64,000 bases of DNA from Alistipes sp. An66 (GTDB taxonomy: Bacteria > Bacteroidota > Bacteroidia > Bacteroidales > Rikenellaceae), in assembly GCF_002161445.1 (NCBI RefSeq), contig NZ_NFHT01000011.1, positions 35,484 through 99,483 of the forward strand. Reading direction: 5' to 3'. The notes below the pieces were generated by a model. The model did no database searches. It was not told the DNA's origin and saw only the letters and a program-made list of their open reading frames with translations. The first letter of the stretch is position 1. Each line of letters begins with the position of its first letter. Shown one piece after another: positions 42,098-50,009 of the stretch. A program made the translations under genes and the position numbers.

Positions 42098-43330
42098 ATG
42101 AAGCGAATTTTACTTGGTATACTAACCTTACTGACTATTGGAGGCGTTTCGGCACAAGAGCGTCAGGACCGGATCGACTCCATCTATTACAATCGATCGG
42201 GGAAAAGCGCAGCAAATCCCGTATTTGCCGAATATCTGCGCATCGCACTTTATCCGGCAGACTCGACAGCCCGCAAAGAGTACAAAGATTTCTATCTCAC
42301 CGGAGAGCTGCGAAGCGAAGGATATTTCCTCCGTATCGATTCGCTGGACGACAGCCGAACCCTCTTCGACGGCGAAAACAATAGCTATTACAAGAGCGGG
42401 AAGACCTTCGAGAAAAAGCACTATGCAAACGGACAACTCAACGGCAGTTACCAGCAATACGACGAAAGCGGAGAACTGAAAATCGAAGCCTGCTACCTGG
42501 ATGGGAAACTGTCTGGTCCATACAAAACCAGCAACGAAGACGGTTCATTCCGGATCGTGGAATACAGCGAAGGAAAGCCTCTCCACGATTATTATCTGTT
42601 GACAGACCCGCAAGGCAATACACTCAAATTCCGCATGGCTGACGATATGCCCGTTTGGGAGACACCAGCCATTGCGGAACGAGTCACGAATTTCCAGGAT
42701 GGCACGCCTTGGGAAACCTATTTCAAAAACGGACTGATCGTCTCCCTAACGAGTTCCATCGTCCGGGATTACGGAAAATGGCATCGAATCGGCATACTGA
42801 TCGTCAACAACTCAACCATTCCGATCGAATTTACGCCGGAAACCGACATCGTGGCTTATTCCGCAGAGGAGATCAACCAAACTACCGATCTGCAGATTTT
42901 ATCCTATGACAACTACATGAAAAAGATTAAACGAAGCCAGGCTTGGGAAGCGGCCCTGATGGGATTCAGCGAGGGACTGGCCACGGCCGGAGCCGGTTAT
43001 TCGACCTCCACGACCACGGGATACAGCAGCTATGGCGGCTACACTAGCTTTACCACCACAACGTACAATCCGACAGCAGCCTACATCGCCAATCAGGCCT
43101 CCCAACAACGAATTGCCAATTTTGCCCAAGCACAGGAGAACGAACGAAACATCAAGCAGATGGGCTACCTGAAACGATACACCATTTATCCGGGAGATTC
43201 CATCTGCGGATATATCTACGCCACATGGATAAAAGGAAACCGGGTGGTCTTTGTCATCAATATCGGCGGTGCCGAATACCTCTTTGAGTGGGGATTCGAC
43301 CGCAAAAACTCCTACTTACTTAATCAATAA
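42098..43330 (+). CDS. Exported MORN-repeat protein of unknown function
   Basis: The 410-residue product has a signal peptide (KRILLGILTLLTIGGVSAQ). Residues about 80-170 carry MORN_2-type repeats (YYKSGKTFEKKHYANGQLNGSYQQYDESGELK, then YLDGKLSGPYKT). A Ser/Thr/Gly/Tyr-rich stretch (AGYSTSTTTGYSSYGGYTSF) with a weakly hydrophobic run before it lies at about 285-330, and the C-terminus is beta-rich. No enzyme motif. It probably resides in the periplasm or on the outer membrane. Whether it is host DNA or the end of the mobile element is unclear; its composition is intermediate. Confidence 0.8.
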   Translation: MKRILLGILTLLTIGGVSAQERQDRIDSIYYNRSGKSAANPVFAEYLRIALYPADSTARKEYKDFYLTGELRSEGYFLRIDSLDDSRTLFDGENNSYYKSGKTFEKKHYANGQLNGSYQQYDESGELKIEACYLDGKLSGPYKTSNEDGSFRIVEYSEGKPLHDYYLLTDPQGNTLKFRMADDMPVWETPAIAERVTNFQDGTPWETYFKNGLIVSLTSSIVRDYGKWHRIGILIVNNSTIPIEFTPETDIVAYSAEEINQTTDLQILSYDNYMKKIKRSQAWEAALMGFSEGLATAGAGYSTSTTTGYSSYGGYTSFTTTTYNPTAAYIANQASQQRIANFAQAQENERNIKQMGYLKRYTIYPGDSICGYIYATWIKGNRVVFVINIGGAEYLFEWGFDRKNSYLLNQ

Positions 43331-43430
43331 AGAAATAAGCACACCTCCGATACACGCCACCTCACTCACCATAGTTAAATTATAGGTTCAAATATACAAA
43401 AAACCGCCTGCTTCCGTAAAATTTTCCGCA

Positions 43431-43462
43431 TTTGGAGAATTCCGGAATTTTTACTACTTTTG
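43431..43462 (+). promoter_or_regulatory. Consensus promoter in the gap before the araB terminator
   Basis: TTTG (43431-43434), 20-nt spacer, TACTTTTG (43455-43462). No reading frame follows, so it probably drives an RNA. Confidence 0.65.
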
Positions 43463-43467
43463 CATTG

Positions 43468-43688
43468 TCTGACAAGAAGATACAGGCGCGATGCAGCGCA
43501 GCGCAGAAAACTGATGGGCAAGGCGTCAACCCGGCCTTGAAGGTTCACCTAATATTCTGATATACAGACAGGTTCCTATTGTACCGGAATCCGATTATCA
43601 GCAATGAGTATAAAGCACTTACAGAGATGAATTATTCTATAGGTAACGATTTGGAGACGAGCGATATTCTCTGAATCGCTCAATTTTG
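43468..43688 (+). ncRNA. Candidate non-coding RNA of about 220 nt
   Basis: It begins just after a consensus promoter and ends at a hairpin GAGCGAT/ATCGCTC (43659-43681) followed by AATTTT. Local stems are visible: GCGC/GCGC near 43489-43502, CAAGGC/GCCTTG near 43521-43542, TCTG/CAGA near 43558-43570, and CTGAT/ATCAG closing a larger domain. No open frame of note occurs. It does not match 6S, tmRNA, RNase P or SRP RNA as I know them. A minus-strand TATCTTTG at 43724-43731 could alternatively drive a transcript in the other direction. The remainder of 43331-43886 shows no gene. Confidence 0.35.
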
Positions 43689-43882
43689 CATAACTAGATT
43701 ATAAAGAGCGCTTGATTGTGTTGCAAAGATAATATTAAGTTCCATTCAGTAAACCCTCATGGGCAAAGTGAAACGTTACAATACACTTCATGCATGTTTA
43801 AAAAGCAATTAATTTCCAATTCAATACCATACTTCATTCATTTTTACAATAAAATTAATTTTAAGAACATTATTACACGCTA

Positions 43883-43920
43883 AAAGACAAGGGATTGGTA
43901 AAAAATCACCAATCCCTTGT
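43883..43920 (-). terminator. Terminator after the AraB-type kinase gene
   Basis: A perfect 13-bp stem (43887-43899 with 43908-43920) followed on the minus strand by CTTTT. Confidence 0.8.
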
Positions 43921-43940
43921 TTGAAATGCACCTCATCAAT

Positions 43941-45575
43941 CTAACTATTCTTCTGGCTTTGCCCGAAGCTCTGGTAACGGGCGTAGAGTTTGTCGTAGAT
44001 GGCCTGCCGCTGCGGGTCGGGGGTGTATTCGGCCGAAAATCCCGGCTTCATCACCTGCTGTGCCGTTGCGATGTCGGGATGGACGCCGCTGACGACCGAG
44101 GCGAACATGGCGGCTCCCAGGGCGCACGCCTGGTCGCTGTCCAGCACGCGGATCTTCATACCGGCAATGTCGGCCATGGTCTGCATGACGAAGGGCGATT
44201 TGCGGGCAATGCCGCCGATGGCGATCACCTCGTCGATGAGAACTCCCTCTTCGCGGAATCGCTCGTTGATGGCTCGCGATCCGAAGGCCGTCGCTTCGAC
44301 CAGTGCCTTGAAGACGGCCGGCGCCGAGGTGCCCAGCGTCAGACCCTCGATAGCACCGCGCATGCGGGGATCGAGGTCCGGCGTTCGGCGTCCGTTGTAC
44401 CAGTCGAGAGCCACGGGATCCTCCTCCGTGACGGGCAGTTTCTGCGCCTCCTCCGTCAGCCGGTTGAGGATCTCGCCTTCGAGGTCGCTCCGTTCGGGGC
44501 ACAGCTGTTGCAGGGGCCACGCCAGCATGCGGCGGAACCAGGCGTATATGTCGCCGAAGGCCGATTGCCCGGCCTCGAGCCCGACCAGCCCGGGGAGGAC
44601 CGAGCCGTCGACCTGTCCGCATATGCCGCGGACGGCCTTGTCGCCGATCTCGTCATAGGTGGCGACGGCAATATCGCAGGTCGAGGTGCCCATCACCTTT
44701 ACCAGCGTTCCGGGGCGGATACCCGCTCCGACGGCCCCGAAATGGCAGTCGATGGCTCCGATGCCGATGGCAATGCCGGCCCGGAGTCCCAGGCGGCGGG
44801 CCCACTCCTCGGTGAGGTGTCCGACGCATTCGTCGGCCGTCGAGGTCTGCGTGTAGAGGTGCCCCCGGAACAGGTTGTACAGCGGGTCGACAGCCTCGAA
44901 AAACGAAGCCGAGGGTAGACCACCCCACGCCTCGTGCCACATGGCCTTGTGTCCGGCCACGCAACGGCTGCGGGGCATGGTCTCGGGACGGGTGTTGCCG
45001 GTGAGCAAACCGGCCATCCAGTCGCAATGCTCTACCCATGAATAGGCCTTTTCACGCAGTTCAGGGGCGTGGCGCAGGGCATGCAGCATCTTGGCCCATG
45101 CCCATTCGCAGGAGTACGAGCCACCGCTGTAACGGGTGTAGTCAATCTCCCAGCGTTTCGACAGGGCGTTGATCTCGTCCGCTTCGGCAAGGGCCGTGTG
45201 GTCTTTCCAGAGGATGAACATCGCATCGGGGTGCTCGGCAAACTCGGGTAACAGCGACAGCGGTGTGCCGGTCGCATCGGTCAGGACGGGGGTCGAGGCC
45301 GTCGTGTCGAAACTGATGCCGCAGATCCGTGCGGCAACCTCCGGGCCGCATGCCTGCAGGGCCTCGCGGATGCACTGCTCGAGCGATTCGAGGTAGTCGA
45401 GCGGGTGTTGGCGGTATTGGTTCCAGCGGGGATCGCAGTAGAGTCCCTGCTTCCAGCGCGGGTAGGCTACGACGGCGGTCGCTACGGTCGCTCCGTCCTT
45501 CGTGTCGACGACGAGACTCCGTACGGAATCGCTTCCGAAGTCGATGCCGATGGTGTAGGTAGTTTCGGGTTGCAT
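43941..45575 (-). CDS. araB: FGGY-family kinase, ribulokinase (AraB) type
   Basis: The 544-residue product opens YTIGIDFGSDSVRSLVVDTK, the ribulokinase form of the FGGY phosphate-binding loop, and has RWNQYRQHPLDYLESLEQCI, GISFDTTASTPVL, KVMGTSTCDIAV, and near the end AIGGIARKSPFVMQTMADI plus ACALGAAMFASV. Length matches AraB. Family enzymes phosphorylate L- or D-ribulose. The same regulon encodes L-fucose isomerase, which also converts D-arabinose to D-ribulose, so the substrate may be D-ribulose; L-fuculose is the alternative. It is 12 bp after the frameshifted gene and is followed by a strong terminator. Confidence 0.88.
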   Translation of the reverse strand: MQPETTYTIGIDFGSDSVRSLVVDTKDGATVATAVVAYPRWKQGLYCDPRWNQYRQHPLDYLESLEQCIREALQACGPEVAARICGISFDTTASTPVLTDATGTPLSLLPEFAEHPDAMFILWKDHTALAEADEINALSKRWEIDYTRYSGGSYSCEWAWAKMLHALRHAPELREKAYSWVEHCDWMAGLLTGNTRPETMPRSRCVAGHKAMWHEAWGGLPSASFFEAVDPLYNLFRGHLYTQTSTADECVGHLTEEWARRLGLRAGIAIGIGAIDCHFGAVGAGIRPGTLVKVMGTSTCDIAVATYDEIGDKAVRGICGQVDGSVLPGLVGLEAGQSAFGDIYAWFRRMLAWPLQQLCPERSDLEGEILNRLTEEAQKLPVTEEDPVALDWYNGRRTPDLDPRMRGAIEGLTLGTSAPAVFKALVEATAFGSRAINERFREEGVLIDEVIAIGGIARKSPFVMQTMADIAGMKIRVLDSDQACALGAAMFASVVSGVHPDIATAQQVMKPGFSAEYTPDPQRQAIYDKLYARYQSFGQSQKNS

Positions 45576-45587
45576 GGTGTGTATGTT

Positions 45588-46729
45588 TTAGAGTTTGAAT
45601 GCATTTTTCACGGCCGCGGCCCCTCCCGGGACAATCGCCTCGAGAACGGCATCCAGACCGGCGGGCTCTCCCGTCAGGTGGTAGACCTCCTGGATGTGAG
45701 TCTTCGATGCTCCGGGCTGCAGGAAGGCGGCCGACGACGAGGTCTCGAGTTCGTAGAAGGGACCCATGATCTCGCCGGTCTCCGTGGGACCGTCGTTGTA
45801 GGCGTTGATGACATCGCCGCCGAACGGGTCATCCTGATGGCCCCAGCGGCTGTCCACGTAGCGGTCGCCCTCGGTCGAGCGGGTGTGGCGGATGAGGGTG
45901 ATGCTGCCGGCCTTGGGATCGTAGCTGCCGCAGCAGCCGGTGTCGCGGCCCGCCGGGATGCCGATTTTGGAGCGGAAGGCTCCGTCGATGCGATGCAGAC
46001 CAGTCCCGGACTGACCCGGAGCCGGTTGGCCGGCATCGCCCCGAAATAGTCGCTGCGGACGATCTCGCCTGAGCCGGGGTTGGCGTAGGGGATGAAGACG
46101 GTTGTCGAGGTCGTGGGCGGGAACATGCCGAGCATCCAGATCGAAGGGGCCCCGCTTTGGGGAGTCCAGACCTGCTCTCCGAGGTTGGTGATGCGGTTCA
46201 CGCTGCGGTAGATGACCGTGTCGAGTTTGCCTGCGGCCGGAATCTTGCGCAGAAATTCGGATTCGGTGGGGCGGAGCAGCTTGATGCTGCGGTCGATGCC
46301 GATCCGGAACCGGTGTCCGGATGCGTTTCCCAGTTCCACCTCCTGCATCAGCCGGACTTTGCGCTTCGAAGCCTCGACAACCTCGAACGGCAGAGTGTCG
46401 AGAGCCGCCGGGACGCGCCAGTTTTCATAGTTCTGCGCAGCTCCGGGTGCAAAATAAAAGGAATAGGGGCCGCCTTCCGGTCCGAGCCAGAAGCGCTCCT
46501 CGCCGCCTACGGGGTTGAAATGCGGGAGGGTGGATTTCGATGCGATCAACGGGCGGTTGATCCATCCGAAACCCGCTCCTCGTTCGCCGCGGGCCGTGGA
46601 GGTCATCACCCATCCCTGCCATTGGGGGACGATGCAGACTCGTGCCCCGGCGGGTGTTTCGTCGGAGAGTTCGAGGGTTTCGATCTGGCAGGATTTCAGA
46701 AAATCCAGCTCCTCTGCATAGTTTCTCAT
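45588..46729 (-). pseudogene. DUF6786-like (aldose-epimerase-like) gene broken by a frameshift near 45990
   Basis: The frame from 46729 reads a coherent protein (VPQWQGWVMTSTARGERGAG, HFNPVGGEERFWLGPEGGPY, IPYANPGSGEIVRSDYFGAM) until about SPGLVC near 45995, then becomes low-complexity Ala/Arg/Pro-rich. The correct sequence resumes in another frame (HRIDGAFRSKIGIPAG ... DSRWGHQDDPFGGDVINAYN ... MGPFYELETSSSAAFL) and stops at 45588. One missing base near 45990-46000 explains it; total length would be about 380 residues. I associate it with DUF6786, possibly a galactose-mutarotase-like beta-sandwich; that name is tentative. It is the first gene of the minus arm under the LacI promoter. A sequencing error is possible. 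Confidence 0.75.
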
Positions 46730-46759
46730 GTCGGATGGAATAAAAAAAGATGGAAAAAA

Positions 46760-46790
46760 TTTGTTTGTTAAAACGTTTTAATTACCTTTG
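46760..46790 (+). promoter_or_regulatory. Promoter of the LacI-family regulator gene
   Basis: TTTG (46760-46763), 19-nt spacer, TACCTTTG (46783-46790). The operator TTAAAACGTTTTAA fills most of the spacer. Start predicted near 46797, about 44 nt before the ATG. Confidence 0.75.
46768..46781. promoter_or_regulatory. LacI-family operator 1 (TTAAAACGTTTTAA)
   Basis: A perfect 14-bp palindrome with the central CG step typical of LacI-family operators. It lies between -33 and -7 of the regulator's own promoter and just at the start region of the divergent minus-strand promoter, so binding would repress both arms. Confidence 0.75.
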
Positions 46791-46821
46791 CAAAGGTAAC
46801 GAAAATTTCTATCCCTCCAAA
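46791..46821 (-). promoter_or_regulatory. Promoter of the minus arm (DUF6786-like gene, araB)
   Basis: On the minus strand: TTTG (complement of 46818-46821), 19-nt spacer, TACCTTTG (complement of 46791-46798). Its -7 box abuts the -7 box of the opposite promoter, forming the 18-bp palindrome TTACCTTTGCAAAGGTAA at 46782-46799. Confidence 0.7.
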
Positions 46822-46840
46822 TTATCCGACAGATAAAAAA

Positions 46841-47899
46841 ATGGGAGAACGGACTCGTAAGATAACAATCAAGGATATTGCTGCGGAAGCCGGCGTTTCG
46901 ATTGCGCTGGTCTCGTTTGTCATGAACGGCAAATCGGACGGAAAGGGCGGCTACCGGGTCAACAAGGAGACGGCCGAACGGATTCGATCCGTGGCGGAAC
47001 ATCTTAATTATCAACCGAATGATGCGGCCAGAATGCTGCGGAGCGGCAAGACCAACACGATCGGGGTCATCGTTTCGGACATCTCGAACAAGTTCTTTGC
47101 CGACATTGCGCGCTGCATCGAGGACCGGGCCTATAAACATAAGTATACGGTGTTGTTCGGCAGTACGGACGAAAATTCACAGAAACTCGAGAATCTGATC
47201 GAAGTCTTCCGCAACAAGGGGATCGACGGACTGATCGTGGTCCCCTGCGAAGGAGCAGACCCGATTCTCCGTAAACTTGCCGACGAGAATTTTCCGCTGG
47301 TCCTGCTGGACCGTGAAGTTCCCGGGGCCGATCTGAGCAGTGTGGTGCTCAATAACCGACGGGCTGGCGGTCAGGTGACGGAAGTGCTTGTGAAACAGGG
47401 GTGCAGGAAGATTGAGATGATCTCTTATTCGATGAATCTTTCGAATATCCGCGAACGTGAGGAGGGATATCGTGCCTGCATGACGGAGAACGGACTGGGC
47501 GAATATGTCCGGATTCACCACCTGCGCCACGACCGCATGGATCGCATTACCGAGATCCTGCGGGATGTACGCGAACGGCAGGTTGAGGCTTTTGTCTTCG
47601 CAACCAATACGTTGGCGCTGCAGGGCGTTACCGTCATTTTCCGGCAGGGGTGGCAGATCCCGCGTGACTTTTCGATGGTTTGCTTCGATACGAACGAGGC
47701 GTTCGACCTCTACAAGACAGCGGCGGCCTGCGTGAGCCAACCCATTGACCGCTTCGGAGCTGAAGCACTGGATCTGTTGCTGAAGAGTATCGAACATCGG
47801 GATCAACCGATGGTCTGCACGCGCGTCGTGCTGTCGCCTGAAATTATTGAATATACTGATAAAGAGTCGGTCGATGACTCAACAACTGTAAAGGGATAA
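46841..47899 (+). CDS. LacI-family transcriptional repressor of the sugar locus
   Basis: A 352-residue regulator. The N-terminal helix-turn-helix is ITIKDIAAEAGVSIALVSFVMNGK, followed by the hinge helix (NDAARMLRSGKTNTIGVIV) and a periplasmic-binding-protein-like effector domain (DISNKFFADIARCIED, IDGLIVVPCEG, CFDTNEAFDLYKTAAACVSQPID). It lies divergent to the DUF6786-like/araB arm and just before the long sugar operon; two palindromic sites flank it (46768 and 47976). It probably releases DNA on binding a sugar from the FucI pathway. The effector is not known. Confidence 0.95.
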   Translation: MGERTRKITIKDIAAEAGVSIALVSFVMNGKSDGKGGYRVNKETAERIRSVAEHLNYQPNDAARMLRSGKTNTIGVIVSDISNKFFADIARCIEDRAYKHKYTVLFGSTDENSQKLENLIEVFRNKGIDGLIVVPCEGADPILRKLADENFPLVLLDREVPGADLSSVVLNNRRAGGQVTEVLVKQGCRKIEMISYSMNLSNIREREEGYRACMTENGLGEYVRIHHLRHDRMDRITEILRDVRERQVEAFVFATNTLALQGVTVIFRQGWQIPRDFSMVCFDTNEAFDLYKTAAACVSQPIDRFGAEALDLLLKSIEHRDQPMVCTRVVLSPEIIEYTDKESVDDSTTVKG

Positions 47900-47975
47900 G
47901 GCTATTGAGGTTTGTCTTCCGGAAAAGGTGTGATAGTAAGAAAACGACTAGTAATGGCACATTATAGATGAATTA

Positions 47976-47989
47976 TTAAAACGTTTTTA
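47976..47989 (+). promoter_or_regulatory. LacI-family operator 2 before the sugar-utilization operon
   Basis: TTAAAACGTTTTTA matches operator 1 at 13 of 14 positions. It lies 128 bp upstream of the first gene of the plus operon. I see no exact TAnnTTTG box in the 47900-48116 gap, so the promoter position is not resolved. Confidence 0.65.
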
Positions 47990-48116
47990 CTTATATTCCT
48001 TTTTTCTTTAATTAAGTTATCTCGTTAATATCAAAAGTTGATTGATTCTTAAGTTGAAAACAATTGGAGAGCGAAATACTTGATAGTCGGATGCTTATTT
48101 TGTCAGGATTTATATT

Positions 48117-48998
48117 ATGAGACGCTATCTTCTAATCGGACTGACCTTATTTATGGCCAGTATCGCTGAGGCTCGGGAGCCGCTACGCATTCCGCTGTTC
48201 CCGGAGGGAACGCCCTCGAAGAACGGACTGGAGGGAACTCCCGAGTCGATCAATGACAAGGGCTATTATGTAGGGGTGAGCATCCCCGAGTTGGAGGTTT
48301 TTCTTCCCGACTCGGCCCGGGCGACGGGACAGATCATGCTGGTGGTCCCCGGGGGCAGTTACGAGAAGGTTTGCGTCACCTATGAAGGGTACCGGACGGC
48401 AGAATGGCTCAACGGGCAGGGAATCGTTGCCGCCGTGCTGAAATACAGGATGCCGAACGGCCATCCTGAAATTCCGCTTGAAGACGGCGTGCAGGCCATG
48501 CACGTAATCCGCAGCGAGGCCAGCTCGTGGGGTGTCGCTCCGCGGAGCGTCGGTGTGATAGGATTCTCGGCCGGGGGGCATTTCGTCTCGACGCTCCTGA
48601 CGGAGTATCCCGATGCAGAGTCGCGGCCCGATTTCGGCGTGCTGGTCTATCCCGTGATCACGATGAGCTACTCCTCGGCGCGGACGCGCGAAAACCTGCT
48701 CGGTGCGCGCAGCGGGGAGGAGGCCCTTCGGAAACGCTACTCGACCTGCGAACAGGTGCATGAAGGGATGCCCGAGGTGCTGCTGGTGTTGTGCGACGAC
48801 GACCGGGCGGTGGTTCCCGAAAACTCGATCCGCTTCTACCGGGCCCTCAAGAAGCAGGGCGTGCGGGCCGAGATGCACATCTTCCCGCAGGGCGGCCACG
48901 GCTTCTGGATGCGCGAGCGCTACCGCTATGGCGAGGAGACCTATCCGCTCATTCTGCGCTGGATCCGCGAACACGACAATACGAAACAATCCAAATAA
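48117..48998 (+). CDS. Exported alpha/beta-hydrolase esterase
   Basis: A 293-residue product with a signal peptide (RRYLLIGLTLFMASIAEA). It has the oxyanion strand LVVPGGSYEKVC, nucleophile elbow VIGFSAGGHF, acid CDDDRAVVPENS and catalytic histidine FPQGGHGFW, an intact triad in the style of BD-FAE/acetyl-esterase-like hydrolases. It likely deacylates a glycan or sugar in the periplasm before uptake. It is the first gene of the plus operon, 12 bp before the aldolase-family gene. The exact ester is unknown. Confidence 0.87.
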   Translation: MRRYLLIGLTLFMASIAEAREPLRIPLFPEGTPSKNGLEGTPESINDKGYYVGVSIPELEVFLPDSARATGQIMLVVPGGSYEKVCVTYEGYRTAEWLNGQGIVAAVLKYRMPNGHPEIPLEDGVQAMHVIRSEASSWGVAPRSVGVIGFSAGGHFVSTLLTEYPDAESRPDFGVLVYPVITMSYSSARTRENLLGARSGEEALRKRYSTCEQVHEGMPEVLLVLCDDDRAVVPENSIRFYRALKKQGVRAEMHIFPQGGHGFWMRERYRYGEETYPLILRWIREHDNTKQSK

Positions 48999-49010
48999 AA
49001 ACGAAAAACC

Positions 49011-49922
49011 ATGACTTGCATCAAAGGAATCATCCCACCGATGATCACCCCGCTGAAAGGGGATGACGAACTGGATCTTGAAGGAACCTCGCGCCTGGTC
49101 GAGCACATGCTGGCCGGCAGCGTCCATGCGCTTTTTCTGCTCGGAACGACAGGTGAAGCCCAGAGCCTGACCTACCGGCTCCGCTATGAATTTGTGGAAC
49201 GGGTCTGCCGGCAAGTGGCGGGGCGTGTACCCGTGCTGGTGGGCGTTACGGACACCTCTCTCGACGAGAGCGTCCGTCTGGCTGAACACGCTGCCAAATG
49301 CGGTGCCGTCGGCGTTGTGGCCGCCGCACCTTACTACTTTGCTCCCTCGCAGCAGGAGCTCATCGAGTATTATACGGCACTGGCCGATCGGCTTCCGCTG
49401 CCGCTCTACCTCTACAATATGCCTTCGCATGTCAAGGTCTTCCTCGAACCTGCAACCGTCAAGACGCTCGCCGACCACCCGAACATCGTCGGACTGAAGG
49501 ACAGCTCCGCCAACATGACCTACTTCCAGACGTTGATCTATCACCTGGGCGACCGGGATGATTTTGCGCTGTATGTCGGTCCGGAGGAGCTGACGGGCGA
49601 ATGCGTGCTGATGGGAGCCGACGGCGGCGTGAACGGCGGTGCGAACCTCTTCCCGGAGCTCTACGTGGCGATGTACGACGCGGCCTGCAAACACGACATT
49701 GCCCGCGTCCGCGAGCTGCAGCGCCGGATCATGCAGATCAGCACCTCGATCTACACCGTCGGGAAGTACGGCTCGAGCTACCTGAAAGGCGTGAAGTGCG
49801 CCCTGTCGCTGCTGGGTATCTGCGACGACTACCTCTCGTATCCCTACCGGAAGTTCCGCGCCGAGGAGCGTAACCGGATCCGCCAGGCCCTCGAGACGCT
49901 GGGTGTCAAGTGCGTCGGTTGA
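49011..49922 (+). CDS. DHDPS/NAL-superfamily aldolase (not DapA)
   Basis: A 303-residue TIM-barrel class I aldolase. It has the carboxylate-binding GTTGE at 45-49, Tyr135 in YNMP and the Schiff-base Lys163 in GLKDSS. The arginine that follows YNxPxR in true dihydrodipicolinate synthase is missing (YNMPSHVK), so a lysine-biosynthesis role is unlikely. Members cleave or form 2-keto-3-deoxy sugar acids or sialic acids. Position between an esterase, a symporter and sugar isomerase suggests catabolism of an acidic sugar. Cytoplasmic, no signal peptide. Confidence 0.88.
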   Translation: MTCIKGIIPPMITPLKGDDELDLEGTSRLVEHMLAGSVHALFLLGTTGEAQSLTYRLRYEFVERVCRQVAGRVPVLVGVTDTSLDESVRLAEHAAKCGAVGVVAAAPYYFAPSQQELIEYYTALADRLPLPLYLYNMPSHVKVFLEPATVKTLADHPNIVGLKDSSANMTYFQTLIYHLGDRDDFALYVGPEELTGECVLMGADGGVNGGANLFPELYVAMYDAACKHDIARVRELQRRIMQISTSIYTVGKYGSSYLKGVKCALSLLGICDDYLSYPYRKFRAEERNRIRQALETLGVKCVG

Positions 49923-50009
49923 TCCTGAGTCCCGAAATCCCGGGTAGGACGCTCTCCGGACCGCCACGCCCGGATTGAATACCGAATCGAAAATCTAACC
50001 TGAACAACC

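Noticed and set aside
42246..42262. ACTTTATCCGGCAG resembling the tRNA-Leu 3' end, as a possible right attachment site
   Set aside because: Match is short, imperfect (CCGG versus CCGC) and inside the coding part of the MORN gene.
49011..49922. Calling this gene dapA
   Set aside because: The arginine diagnostic of dihydrodipicolinate synthase is missing and the neighbours are sugar-catabolic genes.
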